The notes under the pieces are model-generated. The model was not told where the DNA came from. It worked only from the letters and a program-made list of their open reading frames with translations, and ran no database searches. The translations under genes and the position numbers were made by a program. From assembly GCF_900166585.1 (NCBI RefSeq), contig NZ_FVZC01000009.1, forward strand, positions 372,001 through 436,000: a DNA stretch of 64,000 nt. Reading direction: 5' to 3'. Positions 25,951-34,722 of this stretch are shown here, piece by piece. The stretch is from Mesobacillus jeotgali (GTDB lineage Bacteria; Bacillota; Bacilli; Bacillales; Cytobacillaceae). Position 1 is the stretch's first letter, and every line of letters starts with the position of its first letter.

Positions 25951-26068
25951 CTAGCTCTAGCGCCTAGCCCCCTCGAGACGCTTCGGTCCTGTCAATAAAG
26001 TCAAGGAACGACTTCACTGACAGGCTCTCCAACGCTTGTCAGGGCAGGACAAGGCGCTTGCGTTTTTC
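25951..26068. repeat. Dispersed foldable repeat between riboswitch and mtnW
   Basis: About 118 bp of distinctly higher GC. Outer arms AGCGCCTAGCC (25959) and GGACAAGGCGCT (26047) pair imperfectly; an inner pair CCTGTCAATAAAGTC / GACTTCACTGACAGG forms a second stem with two mismatches. The element ends in GCGTTTTTCT. I recognise this type (CTAGCTCTAGCGCCTAGCCCC.. start) as a repeat scattered through many Bacillus-group genomes; here only one copy is in the window. No target duplication is seen. Confidence 0.75.
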
Positions 26069-26091
26069 TAACAGAAAGGGATTGATTTTTC

Positions 26092-27315
26092 ATGAGTGAA
26101 ATTACAGCAACTTATATAGTCCATGACGATAAGCATAATCCGCAGAAAAAAGCAGAGGGCATAGCGCTTGGCTTGACTATAGGATCCTGGACCGATTTGC
26201 CAGAACTCGACCAAAAACAATTAAAAAAGCATAAGGGAAGAGTTGTTTCTGTTGAAGGATCCAGTTTAGATGCCAATTCGGAAACAGTGGCGACCATTAA
26301 AATCGCTTATCCGGCAATTAATTATTCCGCAGACATTCCGGCGATTCTTACAACAGTTTTTGGCAAGCTATCGCTCGATGGAAAAGTGAAACTGATTGAT
26401 CTTGATTTCGGGCATGAATTGAAAAAGGCATTCCCGGGTCCGCGATTTGGAATTGAAGGAATCCGAAATAAGGTGAATGTGCATGACAGGCCGCTGCTGA
26501 TGAGCATCTTCAAAGGGGTTATCGGCCGCGACCTTACTTACCTGTTGAAGCAGTTAAAAGAACAAAGTCTTGGCGGGGTAGACCTTATTAAGGATGACGA
26601 AATATTGTTTGAAAATGAACTTGCTCCATTTGAAAAACGAATCACGTCTGGGAAACAGGTTCTCGAGGAAGTATATGAAACTACTGGTCACAGAACCTTG
26701 TATGCTGCTAATCTGACGGGCAGAACAACTCAACTGAGGGACAAAGCAAGAAAAGCAGCTGAGCTTGGAGCCGACGCTCTGCTGTTCAATGTTTTTGCTT
26801 ATGGTCTCGATGTGCTGCAGGAGTTAAGGGAAGACGATGAAATTGGCATACCCATTATGGCGCATCCAGCGGTTAGCGGGGCTTTCACATCAGCTGCTGA
26901 GTATGGTTTTTCGCATTCATTGCTGCTCGGCAAGCTTCTCCGATATGCTGGCGCTGATTTTTCATTGTTCCCATCGCCATATGGAAGTGTCGCTCTTGAA
27001 AAGCAGCAGGCCATTTCGATTGCTGAGGCTTTGACAGTTGAGGACCGCTTCAAGAGAACCTTCCCTGTACCGTCCGCAGGAATCCATCCAGGAATGGTAC
27101 CCCTCCTAGTAGAGGATTTCGGGTTAGATTCAATCATCAATGCTGGCGGAGGTGTCCATGGCCATCCTGGCGGAGCACAGGGCGGAGGTAAAGCCTTCAG
27201 GCAGGCTATTGACACTGTGCTCGGAGGTAAATCGCTTGAAGAAGGCGCTCTTGAATACGAGGAGTTAAAAACTGCAATAGACCTTTGGGGCTCAACTGAG
27301 GCAGTAGCAAAATGA
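26092..27315 (+). CDS. mtnW: 2,3-diketo-5-methylthiopentyl-1-phosphate enolase (RuBisCO-like)
   Basis: A 407-residue form-IV RuBisCO-like protein of methionine salvage. The motif [10 protein letters not shown] contains the lysine equivalent to the carbamylated, Mg-binding lysine of RuBis[17 protein letters not shown] is the phosphate-binding loop. It catalyses enolisation of diketomethylthiopentyl-1-phosphate. AGAAAGGG precedes the ATG. The stop overlaps the start of mtnX (ATGA), and the whole set mtnWXBD is one operon downstream of the SAM riboswitch. Confidence 0.95.
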   Translation: MSEITATYIVHDDKHNPQKKAEGIALGLTIGSWTDLPELDQKQLKKHKGRVVSVEGSSLDANSETVATIKIAYPAINYSADIPAILTTVFGKLSLDGKVKLIDLDFGHELKKAFPGPRFGIEGIRNKVNVHDRPLLMSIFKGVIGRDLTYLLKQLKEQSLGGVDLIKDDEILFENELAPFEKRITSGKQVLEEVYETTGHRTLYAANLTGRTTQLRDKARKAAELGADALLFNVFAYGLDVLQELREDDEIGIPIMAHPAVSGAFTSAAEYGFSHSLLLGKLLRYAGADFSLFPSPYGSVALEKQQAISIAEALTVEDRFKRTFPVPSAGIHPGMVPLLVEDFGLDSIINAGGGVHGHPGGAQGGGKAFRQAIDTVLGGKSLEEGALEYEELKTAIDLWGSTEAVAK

Positions 27316-27974
27316 GCCAGCCAGTCATATTCTGCGATTTCGATGGAACAGTTACCGAAAAGGATAACATCATTGCTATCATGAACCGGTTTGCTCCCGA
27401 GGGCTGGGAAGACATTAAGGAAGGAGTGCTGAACTGTACTATTTCCATCAGGGAAGGAGTCGGCAAAATGTTCTCACTCCTTCCTGTCGGCCTGAAGGAT
27501 GAAATCATTGAATTTGCCCTGAAGAATGCGAGGATCCGTCCAGGTTTTCAAGAATTTCTTGATTTCGCAAAAGAAGAAGGAATTCCGGTCTATATTGTCA
27601 GCGGCGGCATTGATTTCTTCCTGGAGCCGATCATCAAGCCATTTGGTCCGATTGCGGACATTTATTGCAATGGCTCTGATTTTACCGGAGAAACTATAAA
27701 AATTGTATGGCCAAATAGTTGTGATGATCGATGTTCAAATGAGTGTGGGTGTTGTAAGCCATCAATCATGAGGAAACTCGAACACAGCGAAATATACAAA
27801 ATCGTCATCGGTGATTCTGTGACCGATTTGGAAGCGGCGAAACAGGGAGATTACGTATTAGCAAGAGATTACTTGAAAGATAAATGTGAAGAATGGAAGA
27901 TTCCATATACGCCTTTTGAGACATTCTATGATTGTATTGAAGCTCTTAAATTTCAGATAGGGGTGAGAGGATGA
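27312..27974 (+). CDS. mtnX: 2-hydroxy-3-keto-5-methylthiopentenyl-1-phosphate phosphatase
   Basis: A 220-residue HAD phosphatase with [11 protein letters not shown] (nucleophile Asp9, acid Asp11), IVSGGIDFF (motif II) and [11 protein letters not shown] (motif IV). It follows the enolase step and is overlapped by its neighbours on both sides by four bases (ATGA junctions), so the order of reactions matches the gene order. A cysteine cluster [14 protein letters not shown] near residues 137-150 is characteristic of MtnX. Confidence 0.93.
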   Translation: MSQPVIFCDFDGTVTEKDNIIAIMNRFAPEGWEDIKEGVLNCTISIREGVGKMFSLLPVGLKDEIIEFALKNARIRPGFQEFLDFAKEEGIPVYIVSGGIDFFLEPIIKPFGPIADIYCNGSDFTGETIKIVWPNSCDDRCSNECGCCKPSIMRKLEHSEIYKIVIGDSVTDLEAAKQGDYVLARDYLKDKCEEWKIPYTPFETFYDCIEALKFQIGVRG

Positions 27975-28606
27975 GCAGTGTAGAGACGAAGTGGGAAGAA
28001 TTGGCTGACGTGAAAGCAGAACTGGCTGAACGCGACTGGTTTATGGGAACCAGTGGAAACCTTGCAATTAAAGTAAATAGTGACCCAGTAGAATTCCTTG
28101 TGACTGCGAGTGGAAAAGATAAACGAAAGCGGACAGACGAAGACTTTTTGTTAGTTGACGAATATGGCCGGCCAGTCGAGGAAACACATCTTAGGCCTTC
28201 CGCTGAAACTTTGCTTCATGTCGAAGTATACAAGAAAACACATGCTGGCTGCAGCCTGCATGTCCATACCATTGATAACAATGTTATCTCGGAAGTTTAT
28301 GGGGACAGGGGAGAAGTGCAATTCCAGGGACAGGAATTGATTAAAGCTTTCGATATTTGGGAGGAAGATGCTGTTCTTAAAATTCCCATTATTCCTAATT
28401 ATGCGCATATACCGACCCTCGCTAAAGCATTTTCAGAGCACGTAAAAGGCGATACGGGTGCCGTCCTGATCCGGAACCACGGCATTACAGTCTGGGGAAG
28501 GAATGCATTTGAAGCAAAGAAAATCCTTGAAGCAACCGAATTTCTATTCCGTTATCAATTAAGGCTGCTGGAGCACAAGCCATTCCAATTGTTCAAGGTT
28601 GTTTAA
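27971..28606 (+). CDS. mtnB: Methylthioribulose-1-phosphate dehydratase
   Basis: A 211-residue class-II aldolase-fold enzyme. Zinc ligands are visible in [10 protein letters not shown] and in [16 protein letters not shown]-type phosphate loop appears as [10 protein letters not shown]. It dehydrates 5-methylthioribulose-1-phosphate to the diketo compound used by MtnW. Start overlaps mtnX; ggggtgagag upstream supports the ATG. Confidence 0.93.
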   Translation: MSSVETKWEELADVKAELAERDWFMGTSGNLAIKVNSDPVEFLVTASGKDKRKRTDEDFLLVDEYGRPVEETHLRPSAETLLHVEVYKKTHAGCSLHVHTIDNNVISEVYGDRGEVQFQGQELIKAFDIWEEDAVLKIPIIPNYAHIPTLAKAFSEHVKGDTGAVLIRNHGITVWGRNAFEAKKILEATEFLFRYQLRLLEHKPFQLFKVV

Positions 28607-28699
28607 ATAATAATTAAAAATCAATATCCTTCTAAAAGGCATTGATCCAACAGCAGAATCTAACAAAGCTAATCATTAAACACAAAGGGAGAGATTCAG

Positions 28700-29233
28700 A
28701 TGGCATACATCGTAAAGCAAAACACACAGGAAAGAATCGTTGACGAACAGCAAGTAGAAGAATTTTTAAATACGCAGGAAGTCATCTATGAAAAATGGGA
28801 TATCACTAAACTGCCAGCACATCTTCAAGAGAAGTTTTTGTTATCTGATGAAGAAAAACAGCAAATCCTTAATGCTTTTCAAACAGAAATAGAAAATATC
28901 TCAGCTCGCAGGGGATATAAAGCACAGGATGTAATTTCACTTTCCGACAATACACCTAATCTTGATCAGCTGCTTGCGAATTTCAAGCAGGAACACCACC
29001 ATACAGATGATGAAGTAAGGTTCATCGTCAGCGGTCATGGGGTGTTTGTCATTCAGGGGAAGGATGGCGAATTTTTTGAAGTGTTCCTGAATCCAGGAGA
29101 CTTAATTTCAGTCCCTGAAAATACACGTCATTATTTCACCCTTCAGGATGACCGCCGAGTAGTTGCGGTAAGAATTTTCGTTACAACTGAAGGCTGGGTG
29201 CCAATTTACGAAGAGGAAAAAATCAGCCAGTGA
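28700..29233 (+). CDS. mtnD: Acireductone dioxygenase
   Basis: A 177-residue cupin. The metal site is in QEHHHTDDEVRFIVSGHG, with the second cupin motif around NPGDLISVPENTRHYFT. It oxidises the acireductone to 4-methylthio-2-oxobutyrate (Fe form), the substrate of MtnE. It is separated from mtnB by 93 bp with its own AAAGGGAGAG site; no terminator is visible in the gap, so it probably belongs to the same operon. Confidence 0.93.
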   Translation: MAYIVKQNTQERIVDEQQVEEFLNTQEVIYEKWDITKLPAHLQEKFLLSDEEKQQILNAFQTEIENISARRGYKAQDVISLSDNTPNLDQLLANFKQEHHHTDDEVRFIVSGHGVFVIQGKDGEFFEVFLNPGDLISVPENTRHYFTLQDDRRVVAVRIFVTTEGWVPIYEEEKISQ

Positions 29234-29390
29234 TCATAACGGAGCGCAAACTTTGTCGAAGTAAATTTTTTCGGCAGTAAATCTTGTCTTATTTTGCGAA
29301 TCTATTTACATTCATCCAAGCATTTGCCATAATTCTTCAAGTAATCTATTTATTTTATTAAGCAATTAAAGTAGTAGAGGAGATATAGAA

Positions 29391-29636
29391 GTGTATCAAT
29401 CGCAAAATGCTTTGTTGAAAGAAATTGATCGCGTTAGGGAATTGATGATGGCTGCTGCACTGGAAACTGGATATACAAGTGCAGAAACAGTCCGTCGCAG
29501 CCAGGAACTTGACACTTTGATTTATGAATATCAAGCATTGTGCAGGGAGACGGAATTACAGCGGCAGAGAACAAGAATCCTTTTCAGACAGATGATCCTG
29601 CTTACAAAGAAACAATATATTTTATCGCATGCGTAA
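29391..29636 (+). CDS. spo0E: Spo0E-like aspartyl-phosphate phosphatase
   Basis: An 81-residue helical-hairpin protein with the signature SQELDTLI (here RRSQELDTLIYEYQ). Spo0E-type phosphatases dephosphorylate Spo0A~P and delay sporulation. GTG start after AGAGGAG. The position directly after the mtn cluster is that of spo0E in B. subtilis as I recall it, and the length is close to the 85 residues of that protein. A shorter relative lies at 51614. Confidence 0.8.
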   Translation: MYQSQNALLKEIDRVRELMMAAALETGYTSAETVRRSQELDTLIYEYQALCRETELQRQRTRILFRQMILLTKKQYILSHA

Positions 29637-29660
29637 GTACATTCAGACATATCGGAAAAA

Positions 29661-29700
29661 TTAGCCACTGCCAATAAACCGGCAGTGGCTAAAATGTTTT
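29661..29700 (+). terminator. Terminator of the spo0E-like gene
   Basis: TTAGCCACTGCC / GGCAGTGGCTAA 12-bp stem; the T-run (TGTTTT) begins four bases after the stem. Confidence 0.65.
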
Positions 29701-30265
29701 ATAGGCAAAATCCTGGAATAAACGATAAAACTATATATGGAATAAATCATACAAAATTTACAGAGCATTTGATAAAAAATTTAACAATTTGCTCAAAATT
29801 TCACGATAATATTTCTTTGTGTGATTTTTATCATATTTTTATAAGCTTATTTTATATATTTTTAACATAGATAGCTTCTTATCATCATTCTGCATTCGCA
29901 CCTCATATTTTTACTTTCATTCATTTTTCCAGCGGACTTAATTTGTTTATGATTGTTTAACCTCATTTTAAACAAAACAATATCACCTATGTTATCTACT
30001 TTTTTAATTGTTGGTACTATGCATGTAATACGAGTCATATATCGTACTACATAGCATTTATTTATATAAGGCTGTGTGAAAAGCAACTTGCTGCCTTCAT
30101 TATAAAAAATAATGTCACATATGCCTTTATTACAGCTGTTTTCATCCTAATCGTTTTCAAGGGCTATTGCCAGCTAATCTGGAGGACTTTTCTTGGTATC
30201 AAAAATTCCTTCCTTATTAAATTTCCCTCATTTATAGAAACGATTTTAAAAAGAAAACAGCAGAA
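29701..30265. other. AT-rich intergenic region upstream of fixABCX
   Basis: About 560 bp with no credible gene. It holds a near-FNR motif TGTGATTTTTATCATA (29820-29835, one mismatch) and a 30-bp palindrome (30023-30052, listed separately). Two 61- and 74-codon frames here have no ribosome site. Confidence 0.5.
30023..30052. promoter_or_regulatory. 30-bp inverted repeat, possible operator
   Basis: ATGTAATACGA, 8-bp centre GTCATATA, TCGTACTACAT: 10 of 11 positions complementary. Dyads of this size are typical for TetR-like or similar dimeric regulators. It is about 270 bp before fixA and has no T-run, so it is not a terminator. Confidence 0.4.
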
Positions 30266-30279
30266 AGTAATCGCTTACA
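30266..30279 (+). promoter_or_regulatory. Candidate cre (CcpA) site upstream of fixA
   Basis: AGTAATCGCTTACA matches TGWAANCGNTNWCA at 13 of 14 positions, 40 bp before the fixA start codon. Confidence 0.5.
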
Positions 30280-30318
30280 AATTAATAGTTTTACATTTTG
30301 AGGAGGGGAAAAGATAGT

Positions 30319-31146
30319 ATGCACATTGTCGTATGTGTCAAGCAAGTGCCCGATACAAAAATCATTAAAATTAATCCCAAAACCAATACTCTGGACAGGA
30401 GAAGTGCACCGGCCATATTGAATCCTTATGATGCCCATGCTGTCCAGGAAGCAGTGAAAATCAGGAATAAAACAGGCGGTACGATTTCGGTTCTATCCAT
30501 GGGCCCGCCTCAGGCCGTCGCTGTCATAAAGAAGAGTGTTGAAATTGGCGCTGACAAGGGTTACTTGATTTCTGACAGAGCATTCGCGGGTGCAGATACA
30601 CTGGCTACAAGCTATGCCCTTTCCAAAGCACTCGAAAAGATTTCAAAGGATAATCCGATTGACCTTGTCATCTGCGGTAAGCATGCCATTGATGGCGACA
30701 CAGGACAAGTAGGACCAGGTATTGCCCGTCGGCTTGATATTCCGCCCATTACGAATGTTATAGAAGTTTCAGAGGTTAATAGCGATGAAAAATATGTTCA
30801 TATTAAACGAAAACAAATAGATGGCTATGAGGTCCTCCAATCTCAGCTTCCTTGCCTGTTGACAGTTGAAAAGGAGATTAATGACATAGAGTATGCACCA
30901 CTGCCAAATATGATCAAGGCTGCCAGATTTGAACCAGTGATCTGGTCGGTGAATGACCTTGAGGATGTTGATAGAACACAGCTGGGCCTAAAAGGGTCGC
31001 CAACAATCGTTGGCAAAATGTTCAGTCCTCCTAAGCTTGAAGGAGGGAAACGACTTGAAGGAAGCACGGATTCTCAGGTAGAACAGCTGATGGGAGTATT
31101 GTTGGAACGAAAAGATTTATTGAAATTAAATACAGCCAACTCTTGA
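30319..31146 (+). CDS. fixA: Electron transfer flavoprotein beta subunit (FixA type)
   Basis: A 275-residue EtfB-family protein (MHIVVCVKQVPDT start, NPYDAHAVQEAVK, CGKHAIDGDTGQVGPGIA). With FixB it forms a flavoprotein; in the FixABCX complex the pair takes electrons from NADH and bifurcates them to ferredoxin/flavodoxin and quinone. ATG 30319 is preferred over the in-frame TTG 30298 because AGGAGGGG lies between them. First gene of a four-gene operon. Confidence 0.9.
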   Translation: MHIVVCVKQVPDTKIIKINPKTNTLDRRSAPAILNPYDAHAVQEAVKIRNKTGGTISVLSMGPPQAVAVIKKSVEIGADKGYLISDRAFAGADTLATSYALSKALEKISKDNPIDLVICGKHAIDGDTGQVGPGIARRLDIPPITNVIEVSEVNSDEKYVHIKRKQIDGYEVLQSQLPCLLTVEKEINDIEYAPLPNMIKAARFEPVIWSVNDLEDVDRTQLGLKGSPTIVGKMFSPPKLEGGKRLEGSTDSQVEQLMGVLLERKDLLKLNTANS

Positions 31147-31173
31147 TTCCAATTTTAAAGGGGGAATAAAAGG

Positions 31174-32199
31174 ATGGAAGAAAACCAGGGAGTCTGGGTA
31201 TTCATTGAAGTAAATGAAGGAAAAATCGAAGGCGTGTCACTTGAATTACTGGGTGCTGGAAGGAAGCTTGCCGACAAGCTGGATGTTCCGCTAGCCGGAG
31301 TGATGCTTGGTGAAGGTGTCCTCCCTTTAGCAAACGAAGTAATCTATGCTGGAGCGGACCAGGTTTATGTTGTAGACCATCCGGTACTGAAAGATTACCG
31401 GACCGAGTCATACATGAAAGGTGTGTGTGTACTGGCAGAAAAATATAAGCCGGAGATCTTCCTTTATGGTGCGACTCCAAATGGAAAGGACCTTGCGAGT
31501 GCAGTTGCGACGGATCTAAGTACAGGGCTGACTGCTGACACAACAATGCTTGATGTTGACGTTGAGAAAAGGCTGCTTGAGGCAAGCCGTCCGGCATTTG
31601 GCGGAAATATTATGGCCACCATACTTTGTAAAAAACATAGACCACAAATGGCTACAGTACGCCCGAAGGTCATGAAAGCCATTGAACCTGATACTGGCCG
31701 AAAGGGAGTCATCATACAGGAAGAGCTGGAACTAAAGGAAGAGGACATGCGCACTAAAGTGCTTAAAATTGTGAAGGACGTAACAAAAAAAGCGAGCCTG
31801 GCAGAAGCGCATGTTATCGTAGCAGGTGGAAAAGGATTAGGCGATATACAAGGGTTCCAGCTTATTCATGAGCTGGCTGAAGTCATAGGAGCAAGCGTCG
31901 GCGGCACGAGAGATGTCGTAGAAGCAGGCTGGCTGAAGCATGAACAGCAGGTTGGACAGACTGGAGAAACTGTAACACCTAAAATTTATTTTGCCATCGG
32001 GATATCTGGGGCAATACAACACGTGGAGGGCATGAAAAATTCCGAATTGATCATCGCTATCAATAAAGATCCAAATGCACCAATTTTCGATGTCGCAACA
32101 TATGGGATTGTCGGTGATGCGTTGGAAATCGTTCCAAAGCTGATTAAGCAATTCAAAGAGCTCAGCAAAGAGAAGGGCGGGGAAATGAGCTATGTCTGA
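31174..32199 (+). CDS. fixB: Electron transfer flavoprotein alpha subunit (FixB type)
   Basis: A 341-residue EtfA-family protein. The C-terminal FAD domain is clear: GGTRDVVEAGW, VGQTGETVTPKIYFAIGISGAIQH and INKDPNAPIFDVATYGIVGD. It partners FixA. AAGGGGGAAT lies upstream. The 3' end overlaps fixC by 8 bp. Confidence 0.93.
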   Translation: MEENQGVWVFIEVNEGKIEGVSLELLGAGRKLADKLDVPLAGVMLGEGVLPLANEVIYAGADQVYVVDHPVLKDYRTESYMKGVCVLAEKYKPEIFLYGATPNGKDLASAVATDLSTGLTADTTMLDVDVEKRLLEASRPAFGGNIMATILCKKHRPQMATVRPKVMKAIEPDTGRKGVIIQEELELKEEDMRTKVLKIVKDVTKKASLAEAHVIVAGGKGLGDIQGFQLIHELAEVIGASVGGTRDVVEAGWLKHEQQVGQTGETVTPKIYFAIGISGAIQHVEGMKNSELIIAINKDPNAPIFDVATYGIVGDALEIVPKLIKQFKELSKEKGGEMSYV

Positions 32200-33487
32200 A
32201 AAATTTGATGTCATCGTCGTAGGAGCCGGCCCTGCTGGAACATCTTGTGCCTACAATTGTGCGAAAAGCGGACTGAAAGTACTGTTGATTGAACGCGGTG
32301 AATATCCTGGCTCGAAAAATGTTATGGGTGGTGTTCTATACCGCAAGCAAATGGAAGATATCATTCCCGAGTTCTGGAAGGAAGCGCCGCTTGAGAGACC
32401 AGTCGTAGAACAGCGATTCTGGATGATGGATAAGGAATCGGTCGTCCAGTTTGGATATAAAGGTCTTGAATGGGCTGCTGAACCATATAATAATTTCACC
32501 GTGCTGCGTGCACAGTTCGACCAGTGGTTCGCACAGAAAGCAGTCGAGCAAGGTGCATTATTGATCAATGAAACAGTTGTTACAGAATGTATTGTTGAAA
32601 ATGGGAAAGTGGTTGGCATCCGTACAGACCGGCCTGATGGAGAAGCATTTGCTGATGTCGTAGTCCTTGCTGATGGGGTAAACTCCCTGCTCTCCAAGCA
32701 GCTTGGTTTCCACAGGGAATTCCGTCCTGATGAAGTTGCCTTGACAGTTATGGAGGTTATCAATCTTCCTAAGGATAAAATCAATGAACGATTCAACCTT
32801 GAAGGCAATCATGGAACCACAATCGAGATTTTCGGTGATTCAACAAAAGGTAACCTGGGTACAGCATTCCTCTATACCAACAAAGAAAGCTTGAATATTG
32901 GAGTAGGAACAACACTATCAAGCATGATCAAAGCAAAGCTAAAGCCATATGAGCTGCTGGATTATCTTAAAAAGCATCCAATGGTGCGTCCTTATCTAGA
33001 GGGAGGCGAGTCTGCAGAATATCTTGCCCACTTGATTCCTGAGGGAGGATTCCATTCGGTCCCGCGAGTTGCCGGCAATGGAGTGCTCGTGGTAGGAGAC
33101 GCTGCACAGCTTGTCAACGCGATTCACCGTGAGGGTTCCAATATGGCGATGGCATCAGGCCAGATGGCTGCTGAAGCAATCGTAGAGGCTAAAAAAGATG
33201 GCGACTTCAGCGAGAAAAGCCTGAACCGCTATAAGGAAGCATTATTCGGAAGCTTCATCATCAAGGATCTTGAAAAGTATAAGGATGCTGCACATACCTT
33301 TGAGACATACCCCCAGTACTTCAAGGAATACCTGCCAATGATGAACAAAGCAATGAGCAAGTTCTTTACAGTGGATGGGACACCAAAGAGAGAAAAACAA
33401 AAAGAAATCATGCGCAGCGTAACGGCCGAAAAAGGAACCTTTAAGGTTATGCAAGATATTTATCGTGCCTGGAAGGCGGTGAAATAA
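32192..33487 (+). CDS. fixC: FAD-dependent ETF:quinone oxidoreductase FixC
   Basis: A 431-residue flavoprotein with an N-terminal dinucleotide fold (VVGAGPAGTSCAYNCAKSG) and a C-terminal VGDAAQLVNAIHREGSNMAM FAD motif. It accepts electrons from FixAB and passes them to the quinone pool at the membrane face. Start and stop overlap both neighbours (8 bp with fixB, 1 bp with fixX), consistent with a stoichiometric complex. Confidence 0.93.
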   Translation: MSEKFDVIVVGAGPAGTSCAYNCAKSGLKVLLIERGEYPGSKNVMGGVLYRKQMEDIIPEFWKEAPLERPVVEQRFWMMDKESVVQFGYKGLEWAAEPYNNFTVLRAQFDQWFAQKAVEQGALLINETVVTECIVENGKVVGIRTDRPDGEAFADVVVLADGVNSLLSKQLGFHREFRPDEVALTVMEVINLPKDKINERFNLEGNHGTTIEIFGDSTKGNLGTAFLYTNKESLNIGVGTTLSSMIKAKLKPYELLDYLKKHPMVRPYLEGGESAEYLAHLIPEGGFHSVPRVAGNGVLVVGDAAQLVNAIHREGSNMAMASGQMAAEAIVEAKKDGDFSEKSLNRYKEALFGSFIIKDLEKYKDAAHTFETYPQYFKEYLPMMNKAMSKFFTVDGTPKREKQKEIMRSVTAEKGTFKVMQDIYRAWKAVK

Positions 33488-33771
33488 TGTCAACGACAAA
33501 CATCGAGGAAAAACAATTTCTTTTAAGGTTTAAGTGTGACACAAAATCACATCTGACAGTCCTGGACCATGATGTCTGCATGACGCAATGCCCGGATAAA
33601 CTTTGCACCGTATTCTGTCCGGCTGAGGTTTACAAGTGGGAAGGGAAAAGGATGCAGGTAGGCTACGAAGGCTGTCATGAGTGCGGAAGCTGCCGGATTG
33701 GCTGCCCATACCAGAACATCAAATGGGAATATCCAAAGGGCGGTCATGGCATCGTTTTCAGGCTTGCATAA
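33487..33771 (+). CDS. fixX: Ferredoxin-like protein FixX
   Basis: A 94-residue iron-sulfur protein. The C-terminal half has CHECGSCRIGCP (CxxCxxCxxxCP, one 4Fe-4S site), preceded by CPDKLCTVFCP with additional cysteines. It is the FixC partner. TAATG overlap with fixC. Confidence 0.93.
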   Translation: MSTTNIEEKQFLLRFKCDTKSHLTVLDHDVCMTQCPDKLCTVFCPAEVYKWEGKRMQVGYEGCHECGSCRIGCPYQNIKWEYPKGGHGIVFRLA

Positions 33772-33785
33772 TGTAAAATCAGGAG

Positions 33786-33819
33786 AAGCTGGCGACTGTA
33801 TTTGGTCCCCAGCTTTTGT
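33786..33819 (+). terminator. Terminator of fixABCX
   Basis: AAGCTGG / CCAGCTT stem with a 16-base loop and T-rich tail (TTTTGTGTGTTTTT). Confidence 0.6.
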
Positions 33820-34169
33820 GTGTTTTTATTAATGCTTTTTTGGTGCCTAAAGGAGACTACATGACATTTGACTCAACATTGGAACAGCGGAGAGCATTGA
33901 CGATAAGGCAAACAAGGCTTAAGTGCACAAGGGGGGCCACAGGGCTTAAGTGAGAATATGTAAGTAGGGGTAAATTGAGAAAGGAGGCTGCTAGTCAGAA
34001 AAAAGAAAAGAACACATAGCAGTTTTAAGAATCAATTTGCTTGAAATGGGAACAGACCAGCATGGGAACAGCATACCACACCTAGATACTTCTATTATCA
34101 TAATATGTAAGTTTATTCACAAATGGGTTTAAAAAGAGTGAAGCTATATGAGAGGGGACAAAAGAGGGG
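33820..34169. other. Intergenic region with short direct repeats and one tiny ORF
   Basis: 350 bp. A 30-codon frame (33861-33953) starts 5 bases after a perfect AAAGGAG. GGCTTAAGTG occurs at 33916 and 33943, and ATGGGAACAG at 34046 and 34062. No larger gene, tRNA or riboswitch can be supported. Confidence 0.4.
33861..33953 (+). CDS. Possible 30-residue peptide
   Basis: MTFDSTLEQRRALTIRQT start, one Cys, basic end. AAAGGAG at 33849-33855 is ideally placed. There is no similarity I recognise, and a frame this short could occur by chance. Confidence 0.25.
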   Translation: MTFDSTLEQRRALTIRQTRLKCTRGATGLK

Positions 34170-34505
34170 TTAGCTGATTTTTTCTTGCAGGTGCATTAAG
34201 TGAAGCTGATCGTTGCGGATATCTTTTTCTATTCTCCGCGCTGCATCCACAGCATCATCAAAACGCTCATACAGTGCTGAGGCATATACAGGGTTTACAC
34301 CATCGTAGATTCCATTTTGGTCCGATTTATAAATCGTTACATTCCAATGGTAAAAATCTTTGCCTTCTTCCTGATGGCCCTGCAATCCAATCATTAAATG
34401 TGTCAGGATCAAATCAGGCTGTATATCCAGAAAGTTCTTTTGGTCAGTTACACCAGCTGGGACAAGTGATGTTACATAGAAATCCCGATATAAAGAGTTC
34501 TGCAA
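34170..34505 (-). CDS. Conserved-looking hypothetical protein
   Basis: A 111-residue soluble protein with no signal peptide; segments include YVTSLVPAGVTDQKNF, DFYHWNVTIYKSDQNG and a C-terminal helix (ARRIEKDIRNDQLHLMHL). TTG start with AAAAGGAG ten bases upstream. I do not recognise the family. Divergent from the hemerythrin gene; the two share 217 bp of upstream DNA, including the FNR box. Confidence 0.6.
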   Translation of the reverse strand: MQNSLYRDFYVTSLVPAGVTDQKNFLDIQPDLILTHLMIGLQGHQEEGKDFYHWNVTIYKSDQNGIYDGVNPVYASALYERFDDAVDAARRIEKDIRNDQLHLMHLQEKIS

Positions 34506-34645
34506 TCTACATTCACTCCTTTTGCATTAGGCTATAACTTCATTATATGTAAGGTTTTAATATTATTGAAGGCTAATTGTTAAAATTTTTAGAAATTTTA
34601 CCGAAGTGTCATATTTCTTTCACAATTTCAGGTCTGAAAGACAAA

Positions 34646-34689
34646 TTGTGATTCCCATCACAACATGTAAGTGGATTGGTTCCTATAAT
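34646..34689 (+). promoter_or_regulatory. FNR box and promoter of the hemerythrin gene
   Basis: TTGTGATTCCCATCACAA (34646-34663) is a perfect palindromic TGTGA-N6-TCACA FNR site. TATAAT lies at 34684-34689. If +1 is 7 bases after the -10, the FNR centre falls at -41.5, the class-II activating position. No -35 hexamer is visible, as expected for an activator-dependent promoter. Confidence 0.8.
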
Positions 34690-34722
34690 GAAAGTATCAA
34701 GATATATAGGAGGCCAATAATC

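Noticed and set aside
29820..29835. Second FNR box (TGTGATTTTTATCATA) for fixABCX
   Set aside because: One mismatch, almost 500 bp from fixA, and no convincing -10 at the right distance.
29685..29870. 61-codon plus-strand frame after the spo0E-like gene
   Set aside because: It starts inside the terminator stem, has no ribosome site and reads through AT-rich sequence.
29862..30086. 74-codon minus-strand frame upstream of fixA
   Set aside because: No ribosome site and no recognisable protein features; overlaps the 30-bp palindrome.
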